Below, in pieces: positions 52,137 to 62,368 of a stretch of 64,000 bases of DNA (position 1 is the first letter of the stretch; each line of letters starts with the position of its first letter). The position numbers and the translations under genes are program-made. Where the stretch lies: NCBI RefSeq assembly GCF_001425355.1, contig NZ_LMQN01000012.1, positions 227,510 through 291,509 on the forward strand, read 5' to 3'. Source of the stretch: Chryseobacterium sp. Leaf405 (lineage in GTDB: Bacteria > Bacteroidota > Bacteroidia > Flavobacteriales > Weeksellaceae). The notes under the pieces are model-generated. The model saw nothing but the letters and a program-made list of their open reading frames with translations. It did no database searches and was not told the DNA's origin.

Positions 52137-53153
52137 TTAAGCCGTAATTTCTCCACAAAGATTTCTGGCGAAGTTATTGGCAAAGCTTCCTTTGTAATTT
52201 GGGTTGTCAATTAAGTGCATGGCTTTTGTAATAGCACTTTCAGCAGTCATATCTTTTCCACTGATGGCTCCGATTCTTGAGAAAATATTACTATTTTCAT
52301 ATTTTCCAAACGAAATTCCTCCTGAAATACACTGACTTACCACCACGATTTCTGTTCCATTGTTTCGGATTTGTTGTAAAGTTTCCAATGTTTTTTCGCT
52401 GCTGAAGATTGTTCCTGAGCCAAAAACCTGAAGAATCAACACTTTCATTTTAGGGATTTCTTTAAAATGGTTCAGATTCATTCCTGGAAAAATTCTCCAG
52501 AAAATAATATCTTCCGAAATATGATCGTCTACGTGAAAATCAATTCTCGGATCACAACGATGAAGATTATCTTTAATAATATTCAGATGAACTCCCGATT
52601 GCCCAAGAATAGGATAATTCGGACTCGAATATGCATCAAAATACTCCGCAGAATATTTCAATGTTCTATTTCCTCTTAATAATTTATATTCAAAATAAAT
52701 CGCAACTTCCTGAATCACTGCATCATTTTGTTCATACAAACTTGCATAATATAAACTTGTCAGAAGATTTTCTTTTGCATCCGTTCGCAAATCCCCGATA
52801 GGAAGTTGTGAACCGGTTAAAATCACAGGTTTTTCTAATCCTTTTAGCATGAAACTTAATGCTGAAGCCGTATAAGACATGGTGTCTGTTCCATGAAGAA
52901 TTAAAAAACCGTCGTATTTTTTATAGTTTTCGAAAACCAGATTCGCGATCGTTTTCCATTCTTCTGGTCCCATATCCGAAGAGTCGAGTGGCTTAGCGAA
53001 AGGATGTACGAAAACTTCACATTCCATCAATTTCATTTCGGGCATTTTCTCAAAAATATTTCCGAAATCAAAGGCACGAAGGCTTCCGGTTTCATAATCT
53101 TTCTCCATACCAATGGTTCCACCGGTATATATAAGCAGGACTTTTCGTTTCAT
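52137..53153 (-). CDS. ansA: type I L-asparaginase
   Basis: 338 residues. Hydrolyses asparagine to aspartate and ammonia in the cytosol. The two catalytic threonine motifs are present: IYTGGTIGM near residue 10 and LHGTDTMSYTASAL near 86-99. LTGSQLPIGDLRTDAKENL (Lys of the second triad) follows. No signal peptide, as expected for type I. The start at 53153 is the only sensible one. Confidence 0.95.
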   Translation of the reverse strand: MKRKVLLIYTGGTIGMEKDYETGSLRAFDFGNIFEKMPEMKLMECEVFVHPFAKPLDSSDMGPEEWKTIANLVFENYKKYDGFLILHGTDTMSYTASALSFMLKGLEKPVILTGSQLPIGDLRTDAKENLLTSLYYASLYEQNDAVIQEVAIYFEYKLLRGNRTLKYSAEYFDAYSSPNYPILGQSGVHLNIIKDNLHRCDPRIDFHVDDHISEDIIFWRIFPGMNLNHFKEIPKMKVLILQVFGSGTIFSSEKTLETLQQIRNNGTEIVVVSQCISGGISFGKYENSNIFSRIGAISGKDMTAESAITKAMHLIDNPNYKGSFANNFARNLCGEITA

Positions 53154-53234
53154 TACATGACTTTTATTAGATTTTTAAACCTGATTCAGATTCATTTCTC
53201 AAAATTACGTTAATTTGTAAAGATTTGAAAATGA

Positions 53235-53909
53235 ATGGAAGATTTAGAACAAACTTTTGAATATTTAAAACAGTTTTTAACAGAGGAAAGATTAGCGAAA
53301 ATTGAGCATTTTTCATCGGAAAGTTCTGATTTTGTGCTTCCTGTCGTCGAGGATATTTATCAGTTTAGAAATGCAGCGGCGATTGTGCGTTCCGTTGAAG
53401 CGTGCGGCTTTCATAAAGTGGTGGCTTTGCAGGAAGAATATAGTTTTGAACCCAATCTTCGAGTAACCAAGGGTGCTGACACTTGGGTTGAGGTGGAAAA
53501 AATGCCAAGAAATTTAGAATCTTTCCAGAAAATTAAAGATCGAGGGTACAAAATAGTCGTTGTTTCCTTAGAAAATAATGCGAAAATGCTTCCCGAATAC
53601 GAAATAACCGAACCGATTGCTTTGGTTTTCGGGACTGAAATGGAAGGTGTTTCTCAAGAAATTCTGGATTTTGCAGATGAGACATTGGCGATTCCTATGT
53701 ATGGTTTTACGAGAAGTTTTAATGTTTCGGTGGCGGCATCAATTTGTATGTATGAATTGAAACAAAAGCTGATAAAATCAAACATTGATTATAAATTAGA
53801 TGAAGAAAAGCTTCTAAGAATGAAAATCCTTTGGACAGTGAATTCGATAAGAAGCGGACAGCAGATTTTTGATAAATATTTGAAAGATAATAATATTGAG
53901 TTCAATTAA
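53235..53909 (+). CDS. SpoU/TrmH-family RNA 2'-O-methyltransferase
   Basis: 224 residues. SPOUT-fold motifs: motif 1 VEDIYQFRNAAAIVRSVEA with the conserved Asn-Arg, motif 2 IALVFGTEMEGVSQEIL, motif 3 IPMYGFTRSFNVSVAASI. Closest in layout to TrmH, which methylates G18 of tRNA; which RNA is targeted here is an inference. Divergent from ansA. Confidence 0.92.
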   Translation: MEDLEQTFEYLKQFLTEERLAKIEHFSSESSDFVLPVVEDIYQFRNAAAIVRSVEACGFHKVVALQEEYSFEPNLRVTKGADTWVEVEKMPRNLESFQKIKDRGYKIVVVSLENNAKMLPEYEITEPIALVFGTEMEGVSQEILDFADETLAIPMYGFTRSFNVSVAASICMYELKQKLIKSNIDYKLDEEKLLRMKILWTVNSIRSGQQIFDKYLKDNNIEFN

Positions 53910-53937
53910 TATTTTACTTTAAAAAACACAAGTAACC

Positions 53938-54369
53938 ATGCAGAAATATACCAAATATCTTTTTTTTATTTCACTTTTTCTGTCGTTTGTTTCTTTGTAT
54001 GTCATGGGAAAAGGCGGAAAAGAAATTTACCCGTTTTTCAGTTGGAAGCTGTTTACAAGTCCCAGTGGAAATGAAAAACTTGCAGAACAATACAGATTAT
54101 ACAGGATCAATGGAAACGATACAATCAGACTTTCGTATAATGCCACTGAGTTGTATGATGAAAATAATCTGGGATTAATCACCAGTTTTTACGGCAGAAA
54201 AATTGACAATAATGAAGATAGAAAAGATAATATCCGAAAGATGAAAACTTTCATTAAAAGCTATCTTCTGGAGGATGAAAATATTTTTTTGTATAAAGAA
54301 AGTTTCAGTCCGTGGGAGTTGGGAAAACCTTCGTTCAAAATCAAAAAAATACAGATAACCAAATTGTAA
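53938..54369 (+). CDS. small membrane-anchored hypothetical protein
   Basis: 143 residues with one N-terminal hydrophobic helix (LFFISLFLSFVSLYVM) and a soluble domain (YPFFSWKLFTSPSG ... GLITSFYGRKIDNNEDRKDN). Its stop TAA overlaps the next start (TAATG), so it is coupled to the following membrane gene and may be its partner. Confidence 0.7.
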   Translation: MQKYTKYLFFISLFLSFVSLYVMGKGGKEIYPFFSWKLFTSPSGNEKLAEQYRLYRINGNDTIRLSYNATELYDENNLGLITSFYGRKIDNNEDRKDNIRKMKTFIKSYLLEDENIFLYKESFSPWELGKPSFKIKKIQITKL

Positions 54370-55223
54370 TGAAATACGAAGAGATTACTGTTTTCAATTA
54401 TAAAGTTACGTATTATGCAATGCGTATTTTTGCGTTGTATTGGTTGCTGATGCAGTATTTGGATTTCAGAAGAATCAATCAGTGGCCAAAAGAAATTTAT
54501 GAACCGTTTCTTCCGATTCAGCGAATTATTTTCCCACAATATCCGAGTGAGATTTTGTATGTAAGTATCTTGCTGATTTGTGCTTTACTTTTAATCATTA
54601 CCATATTCAAGCAGAATTATTTTCTGAATTTCCTGATATTCTTATTAATAGCTATTATTAATTTTCCGATTTCGCTTAATTTCAGTGTCGGACATAATAA
54701 TCACCTGATCATCATCGGATTTTTCATGGCAATATTTCTGCTCCCGAAGAATTTGAATAAAGAAAATGATTTTAAATGGGTGCAATATTTTTATCTGGGA
54801 ATATTGTCTACCTATAGTTTAGCAGGAATATCTAAGTTTATAGGAGTTGCCAAAAATCTGATTTTAAATACGGGTAAAATTACCTGGATTGATAAAAATG
54901 CAGCAAAAATCAATACGCTTGATAATTACTGGATGGCGGATATCAAAGTTCCCGATTGGATTCTGAATCTTTACGCTTACGAAAATTTGTGGATACTTAT
55001 CACAGGTTTTGGGATTGTGGCTCAGGCTTCATGCTTTTTAGGAGCATTCAATCGGAAATTTTTAACTTTTATCATGATTTTTCTGTATGTTTTTCATTGG
55101 TATACAGATTTCTTTATCTTGGCAGATTTCAAAGATGCTAAGAATTTTGTATTGATTACGTTATTTCCTTACCATATTTTTTATCCTTTTTATTTAAAAA
55201 TTTTAAATAAAAAAAGCGGTTAA
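54369..55223 (+). CDS. polytopic membrane protein, possibly HTTM-like
   Basis: 284 residues from the ATG at 54369. The upstream in-frame start at 54312 would overlap the previous gene by 58 bases and is not favoured. About seven hydrophobic helices; SVGHNNHLIIIGFFMAIFLL and YSLAGISKFIGV recall the HTTM (vitamin-K-carboxylase-like) membrane family, tentatively. Followed by a bidirectional terminator. Confidence 0.65.
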   Translation: MKYEEITVFNYKVTYYAMRIFALYWLLMQYLDFRRINQWPKEIYEPFLPIQRIIFPQYPSEILYVSILLICALLLIITIFKQNYFLNFLIFLLIAIINFPISLNFSVGHNNHLIIIGFFMAIFLLPKNLNKENDFKWVQYFYLGILSTYSLAGISKFIGVAKNLILNTGKITWIDKNAAKINTLDNYWMADIKVPDWILNLYAYENLWILITGFGIVAQASCFLGAFNRKFLTFIMIFLYVFHWYTDFFILADFKDAKNFVLITLFPYHIFYPFYLKILNKKSG

Positions 55224-55240
55224 TCATCATTAACCGCTTT
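55213..55240. terminator. bidirectional terminator
   Basis: AAAGCGGTTAAT (55213-55224) pairs perfectly with ATTAACCGCTTT (55229-55240) around a four-base loop. The A/T flanks serve the rightward gene and the leftward rsmE. Confidence 0.88.
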
Positions 55241-55244
55241 CTAA

Positions 55245-55967
55245 TTATATTAAAATTTTAATTTTATAGCTAATTGATTTGATGTAATAATTCCAGGCAG
55301 CAACAAAAATTCCTGCAGTTTCTGTTCTTAATCTTTGGTTTCCTAATGAAACAGCTTTAATATTATGTTCGGCTAAAAACGAAATCTCTTTTTCCGAAAA
55401 ATCACCTTCCGGACCAATCAAAAAGGTGATGTTTTCCATTTTTGGAATTAGTTTTAAATCAATTCTTTCTAAATTTTCGTGGCAGTGCGCCACAAAAGTA
55501 CTTTCAGAATGGATATTTTTCAGGAAATCCTGGATTTTAATTAAATCGTTAATAACAGGAAAATGAAATCTCAAACTCTGTTTTGAAGCGGCAATTGCCT
55601 GTTTTCTTAATTTATCGATGTTAATATTTTTGCGTTCGGTTTTCTCCGTTTGTAAAATTGTAATTTCAGAAATTCCCATTTCTACAGCTTTTTCTATAAA
55701 AAACTCAATACGGTCAATATTTTTCGTTGGAGCAATCGCAATATGAAGTTTCGGACTGAAATCAGGTAAATCAGATTTAATCTCTACGATTTCAATACTT
55801 GCTTTTTTACCTTCAATAATCAATTTTCCGGATGCCAGATTTCCTTTTCCGTCGGTCACATGAATTTCTTCACCATTTTTCATGCGAAGAACTTTTACAA
55901 TGTGCTGCTGCTCTTCATCATTAATGATTGCTTTTCCGCTATTTATTTCTCCAAAAAAAAGTTTCAT
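55245..55967 (-). CDS. rsmE: 16S rRNA (uracil-1498-N3)-methyltransferase
   Basis: 240 residues. An N-terminal PUA-like domain (HIVKVLRMKNGEEIHVTDGKG) and a SPOUT methyltransferase domain with IDRIEFFIEKAVEMGISEI, ITFLIGPEGDFSEKEI and LGNQRLRTETAGIFVAAW, all family signatures. It methylates U1498 of 16S rRNA in the assembled small subunit. Confidence 0.95.
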   Translation of the reverse strand: MKLFFGEINSGKAIINDEEQQHIVKVLRMKNGEEIHVTDGKGNLASGKLIIEGKKASIEIVEIKSDLPDFSPKLHIAIAPTKNIDRIEFFIEKAVEMGISEITILQTEKTERKNINIDKLRKQAIAASKQSLRFHFPVINDLIKIQDFLKNIHSESTFVAHCHENLERIDLKLIPKMENITFLIGPEGDFSEKEISFLAEHNIKAVSLGNQRLRTETAGIFVAAWNYYIKSISYKIKILI

Positions 55968-56009
55968 AGTTAAATATTTAGAATCTGCCTGAATTTTATG
56001 TATAAGTGA

Positions 56010-56420
56010 TTAAAAGTAAATTTCATTCTCACTCAAAAATGCAACCCCGGTTTTTATTGTAGTATAAATATCGCCCTCACAATCTCTGTATGAACATGCA
56101 TAAATTTCTTCAATCCACTTATTATTCATAAAAATTAAATTCAAATATTCGTTTTTTCTTAAATTATTTTTGATGGAAAGATAATCTCCTTCTTTCGGTT
56201 CGTAAGTAAAACTAAATACATTTTCTGAATTAATTTTCTCTACAATTTCTTCCTTTATGTTTTGAACATATCCAATTTCTGAACTTATCATTAAATAATC
56301 TTCGTCTTCAGATTTTTCTGTCACTTCATTTTTTCCTGTAATCGTTTCTAAAACCCAATAATATTTTGAGTTTTTTTTAGACTGCGTTCCAAGTATTTTT
56401 TCTTCTAATAATATTTTCAT
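56010..56420 (-). CDS. hypothetical protein coupled to tsaD
   Basis: 136 residues, soluble, beta-rich (YYWVLETITGKNEVTEKSED ... FSFTYEPKEGDYLSIKNN). The start overlaps the tsaD stop by four bases (ATGA), so it is translated with tsaD. Function unknown. Confidence 0.65.
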   Translation of the reverse strand: MKILLEEKILGTQSKKNSKYYWVLETITGKNEVTEKSEDEDYLMISSEIGYVQNIKEEIVEKINSENVFSFTYEPKEGDYLSIKNNLRKNEYLNLIFMNNKWIEEIYACSYRDCEGDIYTTIKTGVAFLSENEIYF

Positions 56421-57433
56421 AAATCGTATTTTGCAGTTGCAGAAGTTCTTAAATCTGTAAATTCACCTCTTTCAAATTTCAATTGAGCTACCATGGCTAT
56501 CATTGCGGCGTTGTCGGTCGTGTATTCGAATTTAGGGATATAAATATTCCAGCCTAATTTCTCATGATTATCCTGCATTGCTTGTCGTAATCCTGAATTG
56601 GCGGAAACTCCACCTGCAATAGCAACTTCCTTTATATCTAAATCTTTCGCAGCTTTCTCCAGTTTATTCATTAAAATTTCAACAATGGTCTTCTGAACTG
56701 AAGCACAAAGATCGTGCATGTTATTTTTTACGAAGTCGTTCTCTTTTTTAACTTCTTTTTGGATAAAATATAATACAGAAGTCTTAATTCCGCTGAAAGA
56801 ATAATCGTAATTGTCTAATTTTGGTTTATTAAATTTAAAAGTATCGGAATTTCCTTCCTTTGCCAGTTTGTCGATGATAGGACCTGCCGGATAGTCTAAA
56901 TCGAAGATCTTTCCGATCTTGTCGAATGCTTCTCCTGCCGCATCATCAATGGTTTTTCCGATAATTTCCATGTCGAAATAATCTTTCACCAAGACGATCA
57001 TCGTATGTCCGCCGCTTACGGTAAGGCACAGAAACGGAAATTTGGGCGGCATAGGATTTGCATCCTTAATGAAATGCGCTAAAATATGCGCCTGGAGGTG
57101 GTTTACTTCAATTAGCGGAACATCCAGACTCATTGCCAGAGACTTGGCAAACGAGGTTCCTACAAGAAGTGATCCCAAAAGTCCCGGACCGCGTGTAAAT
57201 CCTATAGCAGAAATTGCATTTTGTTGTATATTTGCTTTAGTTAAAGATTTTTCAACAACGGGGATGATATTTTGCTGATGTGCACGTGAAGCCAGCTCAG
57301 GGACTACACCGCCATATTCTTTATGAATAGCCTGGTTTGCAGCAATATTCGACAAAATAGAATTTCCCTTGATGATAGCTGCTGATGTGTCGTCGCAAGA
57401 CGATTCAATACCTAAAATTATAGAGTCGCTCAT
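56417..57433 (-). CDS. tsaD: tRNA N6-threonylcarbamoyladenosine transferase subunit TsaD
   Basis: 338 residues from the ATG at 57433, giving the family N-terminus SDSIILGIESSCDDTSAAI; the longer frame to 57475 runs into the divergent tamB. The metal-binding pair is in VNHLQAHILAHF. TVSGGHTMIV, DDAAGEAFDK, and IAGGVSANSGLR are intact. It transfers the threonylcarbamoyl group to A37 of ANN-decoding tRNAs. Confidence 0.96.
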   Translation of the reverse strand: MSDSIILGIESSCDDTSAAIIKGNSILSNIAANQAIHKEYGGVVPELASRAHQQNIIPVVEKSLTKANIQQNAISAIGFTRGPGLLGSLLVGTSFAKSLAMSLDVPLIEVNHLQAHILAHFIKDANPMPPKFPFLCLTVSGGHTMIVLVKDYFDMEIIGKTIDDAAGEAFDKIGKIFDLDYPAGPIIDKLAKEGNSDTFKFNKPKLDNYDYSFSGIKTSVLYFIQKEVKKENDFVKNNMHDLCASVQKTIVEILMNKLEKAAKDLDIKEVAIAGGVSANSGLRQAMQDNHEKLGWNIYIPKFEYTTDNAAMIAMVAQLKFERGEFTDLRTSATAKYDL

Positions 57434-57437
57434 AATA

Positions 57438-60400
57438 ATGGCAAAGTTAGAGAATAATAACGAGAATGGGAACAAAAAATCGGTAGCTGGAAACTTAGGT
57501 AATCAGGTACAGAAAGCTGTTGAAAATGCTGAAGGCGCTGTAAAGGAGACCGTTAAGGAAGCGTCTGAACTGGCTTCAGATGCAATCCACCATCCTATAG
57601 AAACTGCTGAAGAGTTTGGTAAACAGGCGGTAAAAGACGTTACGAGCTATTCGTGGTGGGCAAGACTTCTGTTGATACTTTTTTGGCTTGGTTTATCTTT
57701 AGTTGCTGCTGTTTTTATCATTATTAATCTCCCGGTGACGAAGCAGTGGGCTGCGGATCAGGCTTTACAGATCGTAAACAAAGATTTCAAGGCACAGATG
57801 TCAACTGAAAGTGTTGAAGTAAACTTCTTTGGAAATGTAAAGATAAAAGGATTAAAAATAAAAGACTACAAGGGATACGATTTTATCCAGTCGAAAGAAT
57901 TTATTGCCAATTCCAACTGGCTTTCTTTGGCATCCAATATTACAAAAAATAATTCCCTAAGCTTTAATTCTTTAACACTGAAAAATGCTGACATAAAAGT
58001 TATTACCTATAAAGGCGACAGTATTTCCAATTTCATTCGTTTCACACAGCTATTCGACAATGGTAAAAAAAGGGATCCTAGCAAACCGCCTTTTCAGCTT
58101 GATTCCCGACTGCAGATTATTGATTCCAAAGTTTCCATTGTCAACCTCAATTCTCCAGGAGAACAGGGAAAATGGTTAACAGCAACGAATTTTAATCTTA
58201 GGGCTCCGAATGTAAAAGTTAATGGAAGAAATATTTCTGCTATCATTAACAATATGTCCTTCATCACAAAAAGATGGGGGAAATCTCATTTTGTAGATAC
58301 TTTTTCTACCGAACTTTCGATGACTCCGGATTTTCTTTTTTTGCAAGATTTAACTTTAAATACAGATCATTCACTTTTACAGGGCGATATAAAATTTAAT
58401 TTACATGATGACGGTTCCTGGTCAGATTTTGCTGATAAAGTGAAATGGGAAATGAATATGAAGCAGGGAAGTCAGGTGAGTGGATATGATATCAGTTATT
58501 TCGTGACGAATTGGGATAATTTCAAACCATTTAATATAGCAGGGAAAATGACCGGTCCGCTGAATAATTTTACCCTTGAAAATTTTCTGATCAGAAATCC
58601 TGACGTGAATATTGCAACCAATAAAGTAAAGGTCAATAATATTCTAAAAGGTAATTTTTTAATCGAAACCAATAATCTTTCGGCAGACTTTACTTACAAA
58701 GATCTCAAAGCGATGATGCCTTCATTCATTTCTAAAAAAATGAAGAATTTTGCTGATGACTTCGGAAAATTGAAATACAACGGAACCGCAAAAGTAAATC
58801 CTAGACAAGTGTATGTGTCAAACGGAAATCTGATGACAGGAATTGGGCAGGCAAAAATCACCAACTTTTCTTTAACAGACTACAGTTCTGCAATGCCTAA
58901 ATATGTCGGAATTGCTGAAGTGAGGGATTTAAATACTTCTGTAATCACAAAAAATAAATCGGTCGGATTAATTTCGGGGAGATTTGATATTAATGGTCAA
59001 AGTTTCGATGTCAATACAATGCGTTTGACGACTAAATCTCAGATTTCAAGTATTGAAATTATGAATAAAGAGATCAATAATTTGTATTTAGACGGATTAT
59101 TGGATCATAAAAAATATAACGGATTAATCACTGTTAATGACGAACAGGCGAAAGCAACAATAAAAGGGTTAATTGATTTCAGTACACCAAGAATTTCGAT
59201 GAATGTGGATGCTGATATTAATTATCTTAATATGAATTATTTTACAGACAAACCCGGTCAGCAAGTTGTAAGCGGAACGGTGAATGGTAAAATGTCGATG
59301 TCTTCTATTAATGATCTTACGGTGGATATTGAAGCCAATAATATCAATTTTGCCACGGCAACTCAAAAATATCATATTCCGAATGCCAAAGTGAAAACAT
59401 TTATTGATGCTGGTGGAAGAGTAATTGATGTAGATGCTCCGGGAGCAGCAAACGGAAAAATTTCAGGACGATATAATTTGGCAGATCTTGCCGGAATGGT
59501 GGAAAACGGACTGAATAAAATTCTCGTTGGTCCGGCTCCAAGAAAAATATACAGAGGACAAAACTTTGCCATGAATTTTGATGTTCAGCAGGGTTTGGTA
59601 AGCTACTTTTTACCTGATCTGAAAATTCCTCAAGGCGCAAAAGTAGATGGGCAGTATGACGGAAATTCTAATAATCTTATTTTAAATGTAGATGCGGCTT
59701 CTTTAAAATATATCATGACTAAAAAGGAGGAGATTACAGAAGCAGATAAAGCTCTTGCAGCCTCCAACCCGGAATATAAAATTAATGACAGAGATAAAAT
59801 CACGCAGGATAGCGCAATGGTCGACAGCCTGATGGTGAGAATTAATACTGCTAATCTTGATGAGCAGATTTTAGCTAAAATAAGCAGAGCAGAATACAAT
59901 AAAAATATTCTGAAAGATATTACGTTAAGTGGTCGAAATGAGAACAATACAATTCTTCATATTGCCACAAAGTTCAAACATGGAAGTCCTGAAGATGAAT
60001 TGGAAGATAATCTGAAGGAATATGCCATCAATGTTAATCAGTCAACAAATGCGGGTGGTGATTTTGTGTTCAGATTTGAGCCTACGGAAGTGAAATTTAA
60101 TGAAGTAACCTGGGCGATAGATACAAGTCCGGATCTCAATCATTCCATTACATATCGAAAAAAAGAAGGCGATTTTGATATCAGGAATCTAAGGATTTAT
60201 TCGGATGAAAGTGCACTTTTTATAAAAGAAGCTCAGTTTAAATCTGCCAAAGACTTTTATCTGGATGCTGATATTAACAACTTTGCTATCGAAAAACTGC
60301 TTGAAATGCAGGCTGGTGGGAATTCAATGGATATAAAAGGTCTTGCCAATGGAAGTGTCAAAATTAAAATGGATAAAAGTACGCTTCAGCCATTAGTTGA

Positions 60401-62234
60401 TCTTACGGTAGACAATATCATGATGAATGGTAATGATATGGGTGATATTACCGTTTCTGCTACGAATAGTTTTTCCCTGAATGTATATGATGTTGATATT
60501 AAAGTAAATTCTGCAGGAGTAATCGGAAATAACAGTCTGCACGTTACCGGAACTGTGAACAACAACACAGCTTCGCCGACTATTGATCTCACGGCAGAAA
60601 TGAGAGATTTTGATGTTGCATTTGCACAACAATTTGTGACAAAAGTTTTTGGAAATCTACGAGGAAAAGCAACAGGAGATCTTAAAGTAGCCGGAAAATT
60701 CAGTGATCTGGATTACAGTGGTGATATTGCTTTGAAAGGTTTTGGATTAAAACTGTTATTTACAGGAGTAGATTATACCTTTGATGATACCGTAATTCCT
60801 TTAACGAAAGGTTTAGCGATTCTTAATAATATAGAAGTTCATGACGGGAGAACCAATTCCAAAGGAAATATCTCCGGTGCGATACAGTTTGAAACGATTT
60901 CATCAATGGGTGTCAACCTTGTAATGAGAGCCGATAATTTACTGGTGTTGAATACGACTCAGAAAGATTTAGATTTATTTTGGGGAAGAGTGTACGGACA
61001 GGGCGATTTGTATATAGACGGTGCGGTTTCTGCGCTTAATATTTCGACGCCAAATATGAAAGCTCTGAGCGGAAGTACATTTACTTTTAATTCAGGATCG
61101 ACCTCCAATGTGGAAGAATTTAAAATGCTGAGGTTCTTGAAAGAAGGAAAAGACGGTTTGGTAACATTGGAAGATAAGAAAAAAACAGGGGCAAATATGA
61201 ATATTGATTTTGCCTTAGATGTAGATAAAGGTACCACCGTAAATGTATTAATTGGTGATGATGTCGGAAATATTATGGTAAAAGGTGCAGCAGAAAGATT
61301 GCGTTTCCAAATGAACCGACAAGGAAATATTGCCATGAACGGAACCTATCGAGTAGATAATGGAACGTTTGTTTCTAAAGCAATTTTGAATAAAACATTC
61401 CAGATAGAAAAAGGAAGCAGTATTCGTTGGGATGGAGATGCCATGAAGCCTGCGCTCGATATTACCGCAAACTATGTAAGAATGGTTTCTAACGCCGGAG
61501 AATATCTGAATATGGGAAGTATTCAGCCGATCAGTATTTTACTACAGGCAAATATTACACAGTCTCTTATTGATCCGAAAGTAGATTTGAATGTAACTGC
61601 ATTGGACGTCTCCAGTCAGGTTAAAGAAACATTAGCTGCGAAGATGAGCCAGGAAGGCGAGAAAGTTCTTCAGTTTGGTTCTGTATTGTTGCTAAGCAGT
61701 TTCAACGTATCCAATACGGGTGGAGTAGACGTGGATGTTGCCGGGGTTGCCGAATCTTCAGGATATAATATGCTTTTAAAACAGTTAGGATCTGTTTTGA
61801 ATACGATGAGTAATGAGTTCCAAATTGATCTTAATTATGTGAAAGGTGATCAGTATTCCAACACAGGAGATCGAGCAAATGCGGGAGTAAGTTTTGCCCT
61901 TTCACCAAGAATTAAAGTAAAAACGGGACTTGGAATTCCTTTAACAAAAACTGAAAATACAGAGACCAATTATCTGTCAGGAGAAGGAACGATCGAATAT
62001 GATATTTCTAAGAAAAATGACGGAAGTCTTGTTCTGAGAGGATATTCAAAACCTTCCAATATCGGTATGGTAAATGGGGCAGGATCAAACGGAACTGCAA
62101 ACCAAGCCTATGGAGGAGGTATTGTTTGGAGTAAAAGCTTCAATTCTTTCTTCAAAAAGAGGAAAAAAGATAAAAAACAAGCCGTCGACAAAACAGAAAT
62201 AAAAACAGATTCTACAAAATCAGAAGCGAAATAA
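57438..62234 (+). CDS. tamB: TamB-like translocation/assembly module protein (DUF490)
   Basis: 1598 residues from the ATG at 57438. The earlier in-frame start (57369) lies inside tsaD and gives an unlikely N-terminus. A 70-residue polar, helical N-terminus is followed by one membrane helix (LLLILFWLGLSLVAAVFIII) and a very long beta-solenoid/AsmA-like body. The C-terminal DUF490 region contains INGTYRVDNGTFVSKAIL-like strands, then a basic tail (FFKKRKKDKKQAVDK). TamB proteins bridge the periplasm and handle lipid or outer-membrane protein assembly. Confidence 0.93.
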   Translation: MAKLENNNENGNKKSVAGNLGNQVQKAVENAEGAVKETVKEASELASDAIHHPIETAEEFGKQAVKDVTSYSWWARLLLILFWLGLSLVAAVFIIINLPVTKQWAADQALQIVNKDFKAQMSTESVEVNFFGNVKIKGLKIKDYKGYDFIQSKEFIANSNWLSLASNITKNNSLSFNSLTLKNADIKVITYKGDSISNFIRFTQLFDNGKKRDPSKPPFQLDSRLQIIDSKVSIVNLNSPGEQGKWLTATNFNLRAPNVKVNGRNISAIINNMSFITKRWGKSHFVDTFSTELSMTPDFLFLQDLTLNTDHSLLQGDIKFNLHDDGSWSDFADKVKWEMNMKQGSQVSGYDISYFVTNWDNFKPFNIAGKMTGPLNNFTLENFLIRNPDVNIATNKVKVNNILKGNFLIETNNLSADFTYKDLKAMMPSFISKKMKNFADDFGKLKYNGTAKVNPRQVYVSNGNLMTGIGQAKITNFSLTDYSSAMPKYVGIAEVRDLNTSVITKNKSVGLISGRFDINGQSFDVNTMRLTTKSQISSIEIMNKEINNLYLDGLLDHKKYNGLITVNDEQAKATIKGLIDFSTPRISMNVDADINYLNMNYFTDKPGQQVVSGTVNGKMSMSSINDLTVDIEANNINFATATQKYHIPNAKVKTFIDAGGRVIDVDAPGAANGKISGRYNLADLAGMVENGLNKILVGPAPRKIYRGQNFAMNFDVQQGLVSYFLPDLKIPQGAKVDGQYDGNSNNLILNVDAASLKYIMTKKEEITEADKALAASNPEYKINDRDKITQDSAMVDSLMVRINTANLDEQILAKISRAEYNKNILKDITLSGRNENNTILHIATKFKHGSPEDELEDNLKEYAINVNQSTNAGGDFVFRFEPTEVKFNEVTWAIDTSPDLNHSITYRKKEGDFDIRNLRIYSDESALFIKEAQFKSAKDFYLDADINNFAIEKLLEMQAGGNSMDIKGLANGSVKIKMDKSTLQPLVDLTVDNIMMNGNDMGDITVSATNSFSLNVYDVDIKVNSAGVIGNNSLHVTGTVNNNTASPTIDLTAEMRDFDVAFAQQFVTKVFGNLRGKATGDLKVAGKFSDLDYSGDIALKGFGLKLLFTGVDYTFDDTVIPLTKGLAILNNIEVHDGRTNSKGNISGAIQFETISSMGVNLVMRADNLLVLNTTQKDLDLFWGRVYGQGDLYIDGAVSALNISTPNMKALSGSTFTFNSGSTSNVEEFKMLRFLKEGKDGLVTLEDKKKTGANMNIDFALDVDKGTTVNVLIGDDVGNIMVKGAAERLRFQMNRQGNIAMNGTYRVDNGTFVSKAILNKTFQIEKGSSIRWDGDAMKPALDITANYVRMVSNAGEYLNMGSIQPISILLQANITQSLIDPKVDLNVTALDVSSQVKETLAAKMSQEGEKVLQFGSVLLLSSFNVSNTGGVDVDVAGVAESSGYNMLLKQLGSVLNTMSNEFQIDLNYVKGDQYSNTGDRANAGVSFALSPRIKVKTGLGIPLTKTENTETNYLSGEGTIEYDISKKNDGSLVLRGYSKPSNIGMVNGAGSNGTANQAYGGGIVWSKSFNSFFKKRKKDKKQAVDKTEIKTDSTKSEAK

Positions 62235-62316
62235 TTACAATATTTTAATGATTTTTATCATCCATGTTAATTATTGTTAATGTTTCATATAATTTTTTTA
62301 GTTAAATAATTTTTTA

Positions 62317-62324
62317 TAAATTTG
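62317..62324 (+). promoter_or_regulatory. flavobacterial -7 box
   Basis: TAAATTTG, 44 bases before the ATG at 62369. Confidence 0.6.
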
Positions 62325-62368
62325 TAAAAAATATCTTGATTTTTTAAGAAAAATGTAATTTAACTAAT

